Assembly (NCBI GenBank): GCA_964019695.1
Contig: OZ026518.1
Location: 83,199,950-83,263,949, forward strand
Direction of reading: 5' to 3'
DNA length: 64,000 bases
Source of the DNA: Loripinus fragilis
Lineage: Eukaryota > Mollusca > Bivalvia > Lucinida > Lucinidae
The notes below the pieces were generated by a model. The model ran no database searches and had not been told where the DNA came from. It worked only from the letters and a program-made list of their open reading frames with translations. Each line of letters opens with the position of its first letter. The first letter of the stretch is position 1. Shown in pieces: positions 11,217 through 22,931 of the stretch. The position numbers and the translations under genes were made by a program.

Positions 11217-12565
11217 CACTCAGTGGTCATAAGTAAGTAGCCAAATCAGCTTACAAGAATTTGACAAAAAATATGGTCTGAAACAATGGTCTTTTCTAGC
11301 CAATTAAGACAATTTCCCCAAATGATAATTGCCCTGGCTAAATATATAGTGTATATGTTTACGTCATTACCAAATTGTATGATGTCATCATCTGTTGCTA
11401 TGGAGATATTGCGTATCACAAACTTTGGCTCCAGTTCTTCAAAAAAGATAGCAGGTGTTGAAAAGTTGCTGTAAAAATGCCAGATTGTAATATTCTTAAT
11501 TGAAAATTTGCAGAAGTATTTGAAATGTACTGAAAAACATTCTGTTATAGTTCAAATTAGTATAGACATTGAAAATAAAATAATGCAGAGCAGAGAACTG
11601 GACGGAAAATAATGCCATGAAAATGATCCTACTGCAGTATACTTTGGCTGTAAAAACAAACTAAATAAACAAATGCAGGAATATGGGGTATGTATGTTTT
11701 GTGAGGTATCATAACAGTGTTCAAATTGAAAATAATATATTTTGAATAAATGTTGATGGATATAAGCTATGGTTGGATCCAAAGAAAATCTGCTAATTTT
11801 CACCGTAAATCCTGCTATTGGTGCCACAAGCAGCATAACCGGTGATATAATATTTGTGATATAATTATTTTCAGTTGAAAGAACAATTTGGGGTTACATT
11901 TTTACAGAAAAATTATTTTTTTAAGAAAAACCATCCTATGATTTCGCATGAAAGTTTGGGTACCCCCTCGTAAAGCAAAATTTGACCAAGGGGTTAGGTA
12001 TCGCTGGGCGCTGTCTTTTCGATTTGAAAGAACAAAACATTTAAAGACTAATTGCTTCAAACACTTGTATATAGACCCTAGAAAGACTGATACTTGTTGC
12101 TAAGTTACCATGTTGATTCAATCAATAATTTAGATTTTTGGGTCAGGGGTACAAATACCCCACCCACCCCTAATATGACGGTGAATAAATTAGGAAGATA
12201 AGAACACCTCTTGTTTACAGCTCATAATTATAATATATTAGCACCATTATTACCAAAACATATATAGAAAATAAGCAATATCTGTAGCCATGTAAAAATG
12301 GAAGAAGTTTAGAACCCACATCGAATTTTCAAAATGTTTCAGAAATCAGGGGTGGTTGAAATGAATAACACCCACGAACTCTAGGTGATACTATATCTAT
12401 AATATTCAAGCAGTCTTAAGTTGTAAAATAGCAAATAGTGATATGTTTAAAATTTCAGATAATTTGCATTCCTCGTTTTCAAATTATACAAATTTTAAAT
12501 GTGCTTAAATTTTTGCAAATGAAACAACGTTTGTCAACTGGCTACTTACTTATGACCTGCGACTG
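11217..12565. mobile_element. TA-flanked terminal-inverted-repeat element, 1,349 bp, non-autonomous
   Basis: The left end after TA (11215-11216) reads CACTCAGTGGTCATAAGTAA. The right end before TA (12566-12567) is the inverse of CAGTCGCAGGTCATAAGTAA. TA duplication and CA.T termini suggest the mariner/Tc1 superfamily. No transposase frame is seen inside. Confidence 0.7.
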
Positions 12566-12566
12566 T

Positions 12567-12740
12567 ATGTGATAAGTACAGTCAACACTCTTTACAACGA
12601 CAGTGTTTGTCAAAAAAAAAATTGATGTTAAGCTGAATTTCTGTTGTAATGAACTCAAATTCAAGCTAAACTAATGCAAATGACGTTGTAAAGAATTTTG
12701 CTGTTATAAAGAGAGTCAGTATAAAGAGTTTTCACTGTAC
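12567..12740. repeat. MITE 'ACTCTTTACAACG'
   Basis: Left CAGTCAACACTCTTTACAAC and right TATAAAGAGTTTTCACTGTA are imperfect inverts. It sits almost flush against the element ending at 12565. Confidence 0.6.
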
Positions 12741-12811
12741 CAAAATTTAATGAACTGGTGCATATGCATTATCTGAAGTATTCAGATGGCAGTCTTACCA
12801 AAAAAAGAAGA

Positions 12812-13052
12812 TCAGGCCTGAGGTTATAAACTTTTTTCATGCTCAACTCAACTGAGCACGAAATTTCAACTGCTCATAAAAACTAAAATATCGACAAACA
12901 AAGAAGCTTCTTGCATTAAGTCTCTCAGATGTTGTATTTATCATGCAAATAAATATTAAAATGCCAACAATTGTTGGCATTTTAACATTTATGAGCAGGA
13001 TAAATTTTGTGCTCAGCTAAGTTGAGCATGAAAAAAGTTGTATAACCTCGGG
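12812..13052. repeat. Fold-back MITE 'CTTTTTTCATGCTCAAC'
   Basis: Arms GAGGTTATAAACTTTTTTCA and GAAAAAAGTTGTATAACCTC; centre ATGCCAACAATTGTTGGCAT (perfect palindrome). Copies at 13466-13712, 47745-48265 (interrupted) and 58945-59235. Confidence 0.85.
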
Positions 13053-13055
13053 GCC

Positions 13056-13130
13056 TGCTCTGTGTGCAGCTAGCCAGTTACCTGAAGAGCGGCCCACTGA
13101 TGTGGAAGATGCTCCTGCACGTTAATCAAA
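13056..13130 (+). mobile_element. 3'-terminal scrap of a LINE
   Basis: GCAGCTAGCCAGTTACCTG, then GGCCCACTGATGTGG and GATGCTCCTGCAC match the 3' end of the LINE fragment at 47.13-47.58 kb. Confidence 0.6.
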
Positions 13131-13198
13131 ACATGATGATGATGATGTGATGATGATGATGATGATATTGATGATGATGATGATGATGATGATGATTT
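13131..13198 (+). repeat. GAT trinucleotide microsatellite
   Basis: Near-uninterrupted GATGATGAT tract directly after the LINE 3' end, probably grown from the LINE tail. Confidence 0.95.
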
Positions 13199-13465
13199 CA
13201 AGAAAAGGTCCTAAAATGTATTGCACAGGAGTTCATTAGTTTTAAGCAGCTAACATTTTTTTCTTCACTGCAGAAAAAGAAACTGTACTTGCTATAGACA
13301 GGTGCTTTTTCGACAAAGTCCAGGAAGATATTTATTATGCATTACCATCTCCAACACACACTGTGGCCTAGGGGTCAAGGTCACAGATGATTAAATATTG
13401 TGAAAAATATTGATTAAAGTTTTACAACCTAGCACATGGATGCATGTAATTTTAATTGCTTAAGC

Positions 13466-13712
13466 ACAGGCCCCGAGGTTATGAAACTTTTTTCATGCTC
13501 ATCTTAGCTGAGCATGACATTTATCCTGCTCATAAATGTTTAAATGCCAACAATTGTTGGCATTTTAACATTTATTAGCATGATAAATACAACATCTGAG
13601 AGACTTAAAGCAAGAAACTTCTTTAATTGTTGATATTTTAGTGTTTATGAGCAGTTGAAATTTCCTGCTCAGTTGAGTTGGGCATGAAAAAAGTTTTATA
13701 ACCTCAGGGGCC
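13466..13712. repeat. Fold-back MITE 'CTTTTTTCATGCTCAAC'
   Basis: Second copy, with GAGGTTATGAAACTTTTTTC, the central palindrome CCAACAATTGTTGG and a closing AGTTTTATAACCTC. Confidence 0.85.
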
Positions 13713-14270
13713 TGGTTAAATACTAGTCGTAATTTTGTACTCAAGTAGATCCCCAAATTTGTTCTTCCAGCCAAGCCTACAGGCCCTGATTTTTATGTTA
13801 AAGATGTTGTTTAATGTCTTGCACTTAAAATGCTTATCAGATAGCACTGGTGTTAAACTCAATATGTGATATGATGTATAAGTACTGGTGTAAAGTACCT
13901 GTAGACACATATATGGAGAAGTGAAGTCTCAAGTTAGTGTGTGTAGCTCTCAATCTATTTCAAGCTTACACTGAGTGTATATGGTTGATTGCTTGTATGT
14001 ACAATTACATGCTATGCTTTCTGTGATTGAGTTACTAATACAGTTCTCCCCTAACTGCATGATTAGAGCATGGCTTCAGATAAGGGTGTTTTTCTGAAAA
14101 ACAAAACAAAAACAAAATCATTTATTTTTTTTTTTATTTTTTCTATACAAAAAAAACACATTCTGTGTACAATATGGTATCAATCATCAAAGACTTTTGG
14201 TATTAGATCTTTATTTTTTTATTTTATTTTATTTTCATCTTTTTAAATGATGGATTGATGGATGGATGGA
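13713..14270. other. No gene recognised; low-complexity T/A tracts
   Basis: Poly-T/A segments at 14120-14160 and 14205-14240 and a GGAT microsatellite at 14250-14272. No credible exon. Confidence 0.5.
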
Positions 14271-14273
14271 TGG

Positions 14274-14350
14274 AGTGGTAAACAGTGTAGACACAGATCA
14301 GACTGCTCTTCAGGAGCAGTCTGATCTGGGTCTGCACTGTTTGTTAGGTA
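14274..14350. repeat. Isolated hairpin core 'AAACAGTGTAGACACAGATC'
   Basis: Arms AAACAGTGTAGACACAGATC and GATCTGGGTCTGCACTGTTT with CAGACTGCTC/GAGCAGTCTG inside; about 33-bp arms. Confidence 0.85.
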
Positions 14351-14781
14351 ATTCTTCTTTTTTGTCAATTCTTTTTTGTCAGACTTTGCATACTCCAGTT
14401 TTTGAAGGGTTACCAAAATAAAAAAGAACAGTACATATACAAACTAAATTGCAATTATAATCTGATCAGGGTCTGCACTGATTGGTAAGGCAATTTGGTC
14501 TGTAAAATTCAGAGTAAACTTTCTTAGGGAAAAAGTAAATTTGTTTCAAAAAGTCACTGCTTGTCTGGAGCTAGGGGTGTAGACTAATCTGAGGCTTCAC
14601 TTGTCCCATATATCATTTGGTAGCTTTTCAATAAGATTATTTTTGTACTATTAATATCTGTGTTTCTCTGCGAGAGACCAGCATGTAAATTTGCCCATCA
14701 AAAATAATACCAAATAAAAACTAATTTATAAACACTATTGTAGCTTTATTGTCTTTCCTGTAACATTATCCTCAAAACACC

Positions 14782-15078
14782 GGGCCGTGTAGCGCAGTCG
14801 GTAACGTGTCTGGCTACAGATGCGTGTCTGACTGCAGATCCAGGGGTCGTGGGTTCGATATACTTTCATGGAGATTGATCATGAAATAATTTCAACGGTC
14901 ATTCTCCTCCCTTCTGCTGATTCACTCAAGAAATTAAGGGTTGTTGTTAGTTACAGGCAAAAGTATTTGCACGAATAACTGGTTAACCGCTTGTTCAAGC
15001 CTGCCCAGGAAAAAGTGTGGTTAGGTGAACTGACCATAGCTGTTGACTTGGGATGTAAAGCAACAAAAACAAACAAAC
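14782..15078 (+). mobile_element. tRNA-derived SINE (family S1), well preserved
   Basis: A box TAGCGCAGTCGG and B box GGTCGTGGGTTCGATA are clear. The body matches 1631-1920 and ends AAGCAACAAAAACAAAC. Probable Pol III promoter in the head. Confidence 0.8.
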
Positions 15079-15108
15079 TTATCCTCAAAAGTGAACATTA
15101 CTGCAGCT

Positions 15109-15960
15109 TCCATGATGTCAACTTGTCCACCATCAGCTTCCATGATGTCAACTTGTCCACCATCAAATTCCATGATGTTAACTTGTCTACCATCAACCTC
15201 CATGATGTCAACTTGTCTACCATCAATTTCCATGATGTCAGCTTGTCTACCATCAACTTCGATGATGTCAACTTGTCTACCATCAACTTTCATGATGTCA
15301 ACTTGTCTACCATCAACTTACATGATGTCAACTTGTTCACCATCAATTTCCATGATGTCAGCTTGTCTACCATCAACTTCCATGATGTCAACTTGTCTAC
15401 CATCAACTTCCATGATGTCAACTTGTCTACCATCAACTTCCATGATGTCAACTTGTCTACCATCAACTTCCATGATGTTAGCTTGTCTACCATCAACTTC
15501 CATGATGTCAACTTGTCCATCATCAACTTCTATGATGTCAACTTGTCTACCATCAACTTCCATGATGTCAACTTGTCTACCATCAACTTCCATGTCAACT
15601 TTGTCTACCATCAACTTCTATGTCAACTTGTCTACCATCAACTTCTATGATGTCAACTTGTCCACCATCAGCTTCCATGATGTCAACTTGTCTACCATCA
15701 CCTCCAGGATGTCAACTTGTCCACCATCAGCTTCCATGATGTCAACTTGTCCACGATCAACTTCCATGATGTCAACTTGTCTACCATCAACTTCCATGAT
15801 GTCAACTTGTCTACCATCAGCTTTCATGATGTCAACTTGTCTACCATCAGCTTTCATTATGTCAACTTGTCTACCATCAGCTTTCATAATGTCAACTTGT
15901 CTACCATCAGCTTTCATTATGTTAACTTCTCTAGCACCAACTTCCATGGTGTCAACACAG
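15109..15960. repeat. 30-bp minisatellite, about 28 units
   Basis: The unit CATGATGTCAACTTGTCTAC plus CATCAACTTC repeats with point variants from about 15109. A few units are shortened near 15590-15640. The 30-bp period keeps several frames open on both strands (for example HDVNLSTINF). It starts 30 bp after the SINE tail. Confidence 0.95.
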
Positions 15961-16019
15961 CTTCCATTATGCAAACTTCTCCACCATGGGTATCTATTGA
16001 CAGAATCGGGCCTTGATGC

Positions 16020-16251
16020 GAGAATACCCAATTAAGTTTCACACAGATACATCTTTAGAACCAATACCCAGATTTGGACCAAACAGGCACAGATACATCA
16101 TTGGGAAAACCTTAAGAAATGATTTGATTTTGGTGACCTTGACTTAACTTTTAAGGTCGCCAGGTCATAAATCTATGAAAAAAAAATACTTGTCTGCACT
16201 CTATCTTCTGAACCAATGGCCAGTTTTGGACCAAACTGGCGCAGATGCATC
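16020..16251 (+). repeat. Pearl-like tandem array, left part
   Basis: Units of about 170 bp with GACCTTGACTTAACTTTTAA, ATGAAAAAGCC-like and CCAAACTGGC...CAGATACATCATTGGG segments. The array resumes at 18594, 20025 and 20698 after insertions. Confidence 0.7.
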
Positions 16252-16256
16252 ATTGG

Positions 16257-18593
16257 CACGCTTAGGGAAGTCTGTTACTACACAAAGTGGTTCTAGACGA
16301 CAGTATGTTGGTTCTGGACGACAATATGTTACAGGTTCCTGACGAAATAAAGAGTTATGTTGTGAACGTGTAATGAGTTTGGAAGCCTAGACACATACTA
16401 AACCGCAATCCAGTTTACACTTACCTGATACAATTATTGCTCCTGAAACTGTATTTTCATATTACGTATTCCCGCATATGCTTATTTTGTGCAATCACTT
16501 TCTTTTTCTTTGTAATTTTTTGACTTAGTATGATGAGGCATTGCATTGTCCATCACATAAGCGAAATAAGTTTTCTCTTGTAAATCAGCTTACTTGAGAC
16601 AAACACATTTTTAAAACCAAACTGCAGCTACCTCAGTCATTTTATAATGTTACAGGTGCGTAACGACTTCAAAAAGTTTGTTACAGGTTAATGTCGACAG
16701 TGTTACAGGTAGAGACGACAGTCTCATGGATTCTCTGGATTTCTGTTATACGAAATATCTTCTATTTTGGGTGAAGGTGAAATACCATTTAATATTTTCG
16801 CTAATGAGGGACCTGCTGAAGAAGTCTTTGAACGTACTGAGAATGTGTACAGTGGTTGATCATTTGCGAAATCCTAACTTTCCTGGTCTAAAGGACCTCT
16901 GACAGTGGTAATTAATTCACAGTGCCTATATGTTTGGAAAAAATCAAAGTTGGTCAAATGTTTTATTCTACACATAAAGTCTCGCTGTAAGTGTCTATTC
17001 TAATGGATGTTCAGCTTTATTTTTGAGCTAAACTGGTCATTTTTTTGTATTAAAAATATAGGAAAATAGAAAACTATTTTAGCACCATTCCTCCCCAACC
17101 CAATACAGTGTATATAGGTTATCATGTGTATTCTTTTAAAGCCCTTTTCTTCAAATATAAAATTTTATAATTAGTACGAGTAAGCTTCCTTTATATAACT
17201 CCTTAGTCCTGAAATATATCAGCTTTTAGCATATTTGTCTTAGATTATGAAAATTGGCCTTTTAACGCTATTAAATTCTGTTGTTAGATAATTTTGTACA
17301 TACACTTACAGATAAGCTACATGGCCCCTGAATAGGTGTACTGTATGCATGGGTGAATTGTTATGGTACATTACTGCATAAAAATACACCAGGTATATGC
17401 ATTGTCATCAAGGTAGAACATACTTTATTTGCACAGAACAAACAACAACAACAGCAGCAGCAGCAGCAACAAAAATATAGACGATTTTGACTTTAAAAGA
17501 CTTCCAAATGTGACTTTAATTGGGTATTGATGTTTTAATACCCTTACGAATGAAAAATAAAAGAATACTAAATATTTTGGTGTAGTCTAATTATGCATCC
17601 CCCACCCCTTTGATATCATCTCCTGTATTGTCACAGGGATATATTTATCTAATTATAACATATTCTCGTTCATAATACGTCAAACTTCTTAATTAAAAGG
17701 ATACCAGCGATACTTTATACATAGGGAAGATTTGGTCAGGATTGAAAACATGCTCTTGAACAATAAGTGTGAAATGCATTGACCTAGTCGCACGAAAATC
17801 TGATTTTGTTGCAGGCGAATGTCTTATGCTGACAGGTTCTAAACATTTTTGCCACTGACAAAATGCAGGCCTGATCTTGGTCCAAACAATCACCTACAGC
17901 TACTGAAATACCTGATAAATCCAGTTGAAATTAGCAGAATCAAGAGCTATATTATCAAGAATACACTTAATGTCACAGCCCTGTATTTTGAAGACTCCGG
18001 CCTTGTATTTAACCAGCGTTGAAAAGGTTTCAGGGCAGTTTTTACATCTGCTCAAGATTGAAAATTGTTGTCTCTAGCCTGTTACAGAAAATATGACATC
18101 GTCTATTACCTGTTACACAGTCGTCTCTGACCAGTAACATCTGAAAAAAAAAATGAAATCTGAGGTTTTCAGTTTTCTTTAGAGCAGAACATGTTACAAT
18201 TGACTGAAAAGTCGTGTGGATTATATTGTTAGACAATCTATGCTAATTCTATGGCGGTAATGCAAGTTATTGACCACAAACTACGTATTTCTGAAAGTTC
18301 TATTCCGGACCATAGTTTTACGATTTAACTACAAATATTTTTGAAGCTTGTCTTTGTAATGCCAATCTAACAAACATTTAAATGATAGTAATGATCAAAA
18401 CAAGCAAATAACACTATATTATCATTTTCTGCGACTAATTTGCATGTTACCCCTTTCAACTGTCGTCCAAAACCCAAAATCTGTCGTCTAAAACCTGTTA
18501 TTTGTCGTCCAGCACAAGAACACAGTCGTCATGAGCCAGTAATGGATTGTCGTCCAGAACCACCTTGTGTTGTAACAGACATCCCTAAGCGTG
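16257..18593. mobile_element. 2,337-bp DNA transposon with CAC termini, 5-bp target duplication, no transposase found
   Basis: Left terminus CACGCTTAGGGAAGTCTGTT; the right terminus is the inverse of CACGCTTAGGGATGTCTGTT, and similarity continues for about 45 bp (ACACAA.GTGGTTCT.GACGACA). It is flanked by ATTGG at 16252-16256 and 18594-18598, and the flanks rejoin into the array unit CATTGGGAAAACC. Subterminal zones are packed with GTCGTC/GACGAC and GTTACAGG motifs. CAC ends plus a 5-bp duplication suggest Transib/RAG-like or another CAC-terminal superfamily (inference). Confidence 0.75.
17440..17472 (+). repeat. CAA/CAG trinucleotide tract
   Basis: AACAACAACAACAGCAGCAG followed by more CAG/CAA inside the CAC-ended element. 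Confidence 0.9.
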
Positions 18594-18966
18594 ATTGGGA
18601 AAACCTTCAGAAATGATTAGATTTTGGTGACCTTGGCTTAATTTTCAATGTATAATACAAAAAATTATCTTCTGAAACAATGGCCAGACCAAACTGGCAC
18701 TGGTACATCAGCGAGAGCACCTTAATAGAAGATGAGGTTTTGGCGACCTTGGCCAATTTTTCAAGGTCATGGCACGATAAATTATTAAAATGCCTTGTCT
18801 GCGCCCTGTCTTCTGAATTTGGACCAAACTGCCATAGATACATCATTGGAAAAACTATAAGAAATGATTAGATTTGATGACCTTGACCTAATTTTAATGT
18901 CACCTGGGTCATATAAATATAAAAAGCCTAGTCTGCACTCATCTTCTGAACCAATGGCTATATATA
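18594..18966 (+). repeat. Pearl-like tandem array, middle part
   Basis: Two further units: TTTTGGTGACCTTGGCTTAA, ATGGCCAGACCAAACTGGCA and a second AAATGATTAGATTTGATGACC. It continues in phase across the insertion from 16251. Confidence 0.7.
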
Positions 18967-20022
18967 CAGTGAGCCACTTTAGTTACGCACCATTTTTTCA
19001 GGGCCCACATTTTTTGACAAAAATGCTGGAACCAAACATTCTCTACGATAATTTATTTATTGTCATTTTATCTGTTTGATGACATCGGAAAAAAATATTA
19101 GAATCACTCATGCGAATCATTCTGCTACGTCAAAGGCAATTTTGACAAAAATGCAAAAATGCACGTGCAAGCTGAACGTCTATATTTTCTATTTTTGTTT
19201 TAAGCTAGGCATTATCCATGGTGATCGTTGTGACAGAAAAACACCAAAAACATTTTTTTTATTAAAGTAAAACCCCCCTTTTCGGTCATTGAATTTAGTA
19301 ACACTGTTACTTTTTGAAGCAATGCTCGTTTTGACGTCATATTAACGTCAGTTACAATAATCAAACAGGGTTTTCTTCGCAAATTGTTATGTTATGAGTC
19401 ACTTGTTGACATAGAAGTATCAAAACACTAAACAATCTTGACACATCTTATAGCCTTGGTAGTAGTGACGTCATCACTAACGTCAACACCATGACGCCAA
19501 TAAATTCATAATTTTTTTTTACGAAAATATAAGGTGGATACATGGTTGTTCAAAATGAAATTATAAAAGAAGTGTTTTGATAAGTAGTTTACTCACAATC
19601 ATACGAAATTTTAACTAACTTTAAAAAAAGTACTAAAACTAACCTTTTTCAAACCTTGACCAGCTGGGAACCAAAATAGTAAAACATTAAAAAAAATGAT
19701 GAAGTTAACAAACACATTACAGTCTTAGATATTGCCAAGAATAAATCGGCTCTTATCTCTGGCATAGCAGAAATTCGACCCTGAAAAAGTGCAATGTGAT
19801 CTGAGTTTCATTCGAGATAACACAATGTGAAATGGTGTTTTGAGGGTAGTGCACTTAAAGATCCATTTTCTCATTCGTTTCTAATCTGATCACAATGAAA
19901 TTTCAATGGCTAATGCAAATATAGATGCGCTTTACGTTGGTAGTCTCAGAATAAAAATATCTCATTTCTTTTCAGAGTAATTTTACATTTTATAAGTGGT
20001 GCGTAACTAAAGTGGCTCACTG
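18967..20022. mobile_element. Mariner-like TIR element, 1,056 bp, non-autonomous
   Basis: TA (18965-18966), CAGTGAGCCACTTTAGTTAC, and the inverse GTAACTAAAGTGGCTCACTG followed by TA (20023-20024). TIRs of at least 25 bp. No transposase frame inside. Confidence 0.8.
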
Positions 20023-20024
20023 TA

Positions 20025-20208
20025 GACCAGCTGGCATGGATATGTCATTGAGTGGGCTTTAACAATCGCTGAGGTTTTGGTGACCTTGAGGCTAATTTTC
20101 AAGGTCACCAAAGTCAAATAACTACGAAAAAGCCTTTTCTGCATCCTGTCTTATGAACCAATAGACATATTTTGACTGAACTGGCATAGATACATCATTG
20201 GGGGAACC
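20025..20208 (+). repeat. Pearl-like tandem array, third part
   Basis: GAGGTTTTGGTGACCTTGAG, AATTTTCAAGGTCACC, AAAGCC...CTGCATCCTGTCTTATG and the TACATCATTGGG end. Confidence 0.7.
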
Positions 20209-20689
20209 CCCGGACCCAATAAACACGGACTGGTCGCTTACATACAGGTAAATGTATATATTGGAAATACGTTGTCGTGGCTCAACGGTGGCTGAGCTTT
20301 CAAAACTGATGTATGTTGAAGATTAAATAATCATACCTACGTTATTTCTCTGCACATCTTTGGATTTTCTTCAAAAAGCAATGGTTCCATATACAAACTT
20401 TAAGACTGTATTGTTATATTTATTGAAAGTGTATCCGTCATTATGAACATTAGCAAGAAACTTAGGTACCCTTTTTAGCTATTTTCGGCACTTTTAGACG
20501 AAAATCGTCAGAATTCAACATAAAAAGATGAGAAAACTTCAATTATTTTACTGTAACTCGTAATATTTCAGCTTCGCATACCCAGAGTAACCACTTATAA
20601 TCTCGTCTATGTTCAGAGTCAATTTAATTGGCTGTAGTACTTTGAAATAACGCTAAAATAAGCCTCGACAACATTTATACTGGATCCGA
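20209..20689. mobile_element. hAT-like MITE, 481 bp
   Basis: The 8-bp duplication GGGGAACC (20201-20208 and 20690-20697) flanks termini CCCGGACCCAAT and the inverse of CTCGGATCCAGT. An 8-bp duplication is typical of hAT. The interior is AT-rich with no gene. Confidence 0.7.
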
Positions 20690-20835
20690 GGGGAACCTAA
20701 AGAAATGAGCGGGTTTTGAAGACCTTGACCTAATTTATCAAGGTCACTAGGGTCATAACTATGAAAAAGCCTTGTCTGTACGAATGACCAGATTTTAACC
20801 AAACTGGCACAGATACATCATCAAAGTTTAAACTT
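20690..20835 (+). repeat. Pearl-like tandem array, last part
   Basis: AAAGAAATGAGCGGGTTTTG, GACCTTGACCTAATTTATCA and AACTGGCACAGATACATCAT continue the interrupted array. Confidence 0.65.
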
Positions 20836-21179
20836 GTATGTGGCTTACAAAACGATTGCATTTTCCAGCGAAATGCAATTCTGGTCGCATTGCTATACTG
20901 TGGTGTCATATTAAGCGTTAGACTATCAGTATACAAAATTCCAGCCGTATACCATGTATACCTCTCGGGTGCAAAAATGTGTTTTGGCACGATAGGCGAT
21001 TTCGGTTCTCCGACTTAAATGTGTCAGGCGAGTTTTTTGAAGATATGAAAATGTTAATATGGCAATGAAAAATAGCAATGAAAAATAGCAAGATGGCCTC
21101 GTGGCCCTGTATTTCTGTAGGGGGTCATCCAGTAACCAGTTCTGCCATAGGTTGGCTCATCTGAACTGAAGGCTCATGT

Positions 21180-21490
21180 GTGGGCTTATACATGTAGTTT
21201 ACCAATGACTCCGGCTTCCGCCCGTCCGTCAACATTTTCAAACTCTGATATCACTGGGTCATATTGAGACTACTAAGGGTGAGAGCGCGAAAGTTTGTTC
21301 AAATGGTCCTGGTTACATGACCAAGATTGCCGCCACGCCCATATATGGTAAAGCCCTTTAAATTTTTGCTTCTCCAGAGCTCGAAGGCCGGGGCCTTGGT
21401 ATGTAGGAAAAAATTGGGATGTGGGCGAGACGAATTCCAAACCAAACCAGAAAGGACAGGTAACGACATCACAAAATCAGGGCCAAGTCA
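21180..21490. repeat. Probable remnant of a pearl-like element end
   Basis: CCGCCCGTCCGTC tract near 21215 and GGCCGGGGCCTTGGTATGTA resemble the tetranucleotide zone and core of other pearl-like arrays here. Low confidence. Confidence 0.35.
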
Positions 21491-21925
21491 AAAACAAAAC
21501 AAAAACAAAACAAAAGTAAAATTTTAAAAAGGTAATGATTCGGAACCAATAACAGAATAACCACCACAGACCTTACTCAGCAACCACAGACACCGGAGGC
21601 CACAATACATCCTCCGAACTTATCCTTATTGAACTCCTTTTTTTGCAATGTGAATGTACCACAACTGAAAACACCCCGTTTACTATTGTGAGTCTGGCAG
21701 ACGGAAATCATAACTCTGTTGATCAGAGAGCCCACCATGCTTCATAGGGCAAACGCGGGCTTTATGGAAGAGAATGTTTTAATCTGATCCCTAAATTTAT
21801 ATAATTTGATCCCAAATTTTATATAATGGACCATCAAGACTTAATTTTGCCAAACTGAATATGTGACAGTTTGATTTCTATGTTCACATTTTCTCAGACA
21901 ACCTGAAAGCCAGCACTGGGGTGGT
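21491..21925. other. No gene recognised
   Basis: A-rich stretch at 21490-21525, then unique-looking sequence; no exon supported. Confidence 0.45.
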
Positions 21926-21929
21926 CAGC

Positions 21930-22128
21930 AGGGGCGGATCCAGGATTTCTGGAAAGGGGGGGTCGGTATAAAGCTGTGGGGATTCGTTTTGCTGATTCTA
22001 AATCATATGAAAATGGAATAATTTGGTCTCACTGAGACCAAATTATTTCAGTTTCATAGGATATTTAAAAACGGGCGGCGGACAGGGGGGTTCGAGCGAA
22101 CCCCATAAACCCCCTCTGGATCCACCAA
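21930..22128. repeat. Fold-back MITE 'GGGGCGGATCCAGGATTTC'
   Basis: Termini GGGGCGGATCCAGGATTTC and CCCCCTCTGGATCCACC are inverts; central stem AATAATTTGGTCTCACTGAG. A full relative is at 59388-59602. Confidence 0.8.
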
Positions 22129-22795
22129 TGGTTAGTGAAGCGGCTTTAAAATCGAGGTCTGTTGCGATCGCCACAGTCCGAATCCCCACGATGTGGTTGA
22201 AATTGTTGAAAATGACTGTAAACACAAAATAGCACGTACATCCATATCTTGAAACGAAAAGCCGAAGGGCACGGACACCATATTAGTAATAATCTGGTTT
22301 AAAGGTTTTCATAAAAGTGATCATTTATATACGGAACTGATTTGAATATTTGATCCATCCATCATGGAGCCCATTCAAATTTTGAAGGCGGTCCAGAGCT
22401 AAAGACCACGCCTTTATAACATACTCTTCCACGTCAATAGAAAACCTGTTTTAGACCATGTGCTAACAAAACGGCGCTGACCATTCTGCGCATCAACGCA
22501 GACTGATCAGCGTCTTTGTTGATCATTTTCTATAAAGTGTGATAACCACGCTTGCTAAATACAAAATTTCGAGATTATAGCTGGTCTCCGTAGCTGAGCA
22601 GACTGGTTCAAGTCGGCTTACCATGCCGCGCGCAAACCAAGGGGACACATTTCTAGAGACGCGGCTCCTAACATGTACAACCCGGAAAACCATACTGAAA
22701 TCAAACTTCAATCTTTGACAATTTTGATGTTGATAATTTCGACAACTTTGATTAAGAAATTAAGTTTTAGATATACGGATTACGCTATTCCAAGG
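22129..22795 (+). other. Upstream region of the SOD-like gene
   Basis: Contains an R2 fragment (22540-22655, with CTGGTCTCCGTAGCTGAGCA). No TATA box or initiator that I would call. A 5' UTR exon may lie here or further upstream. Confidence 0.4.
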
Positions 22796-22931
22796 ATGTT
22801 TTTCGTTCTTGTAGGACTAGCTCTGCTTGGAATCACTTCCAGGGTCTCTGCGCAGCTGGTTCCATCACAACAGGTGCCCGGCGTCTCATTGTTGGGGCAG
22901 TTCGGACCAGGGACCTCACTTGCCCCAGAAG
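22796..22931 (+). CDS. SOD-like gene, coding exon 1 (signal peptide)
   Basis: Encodes residues 1-45 plus the first base of codon 46, ending AGAAG|GTAAAT (phase 1). The peptide starts MFFVLVGLALLG and has a small-residue VSA cleavage site, followed by a Gln/Pro/Ser/Gly linker. The frame closes at TGA four bases into the intron, so the splice is required. The first intron is 6,257 bp and repeat-filled. No TATA box or other core promoter is evident upstream. Confidence 0.88.

Noticed and set aside
14782..14870. True tRNA gene
   Set aside because: A and B boxes are present but there is no cloverleaf with a proper anticodon stem, and the sequence continues into a SINE body repeated elsewhere.
15043..16035. 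330-codon Ser/Met/Pro-rich open frame
   Set aside because: Product of the 30-bp minisatellite; similar frames are open on the other strand and in other phases.
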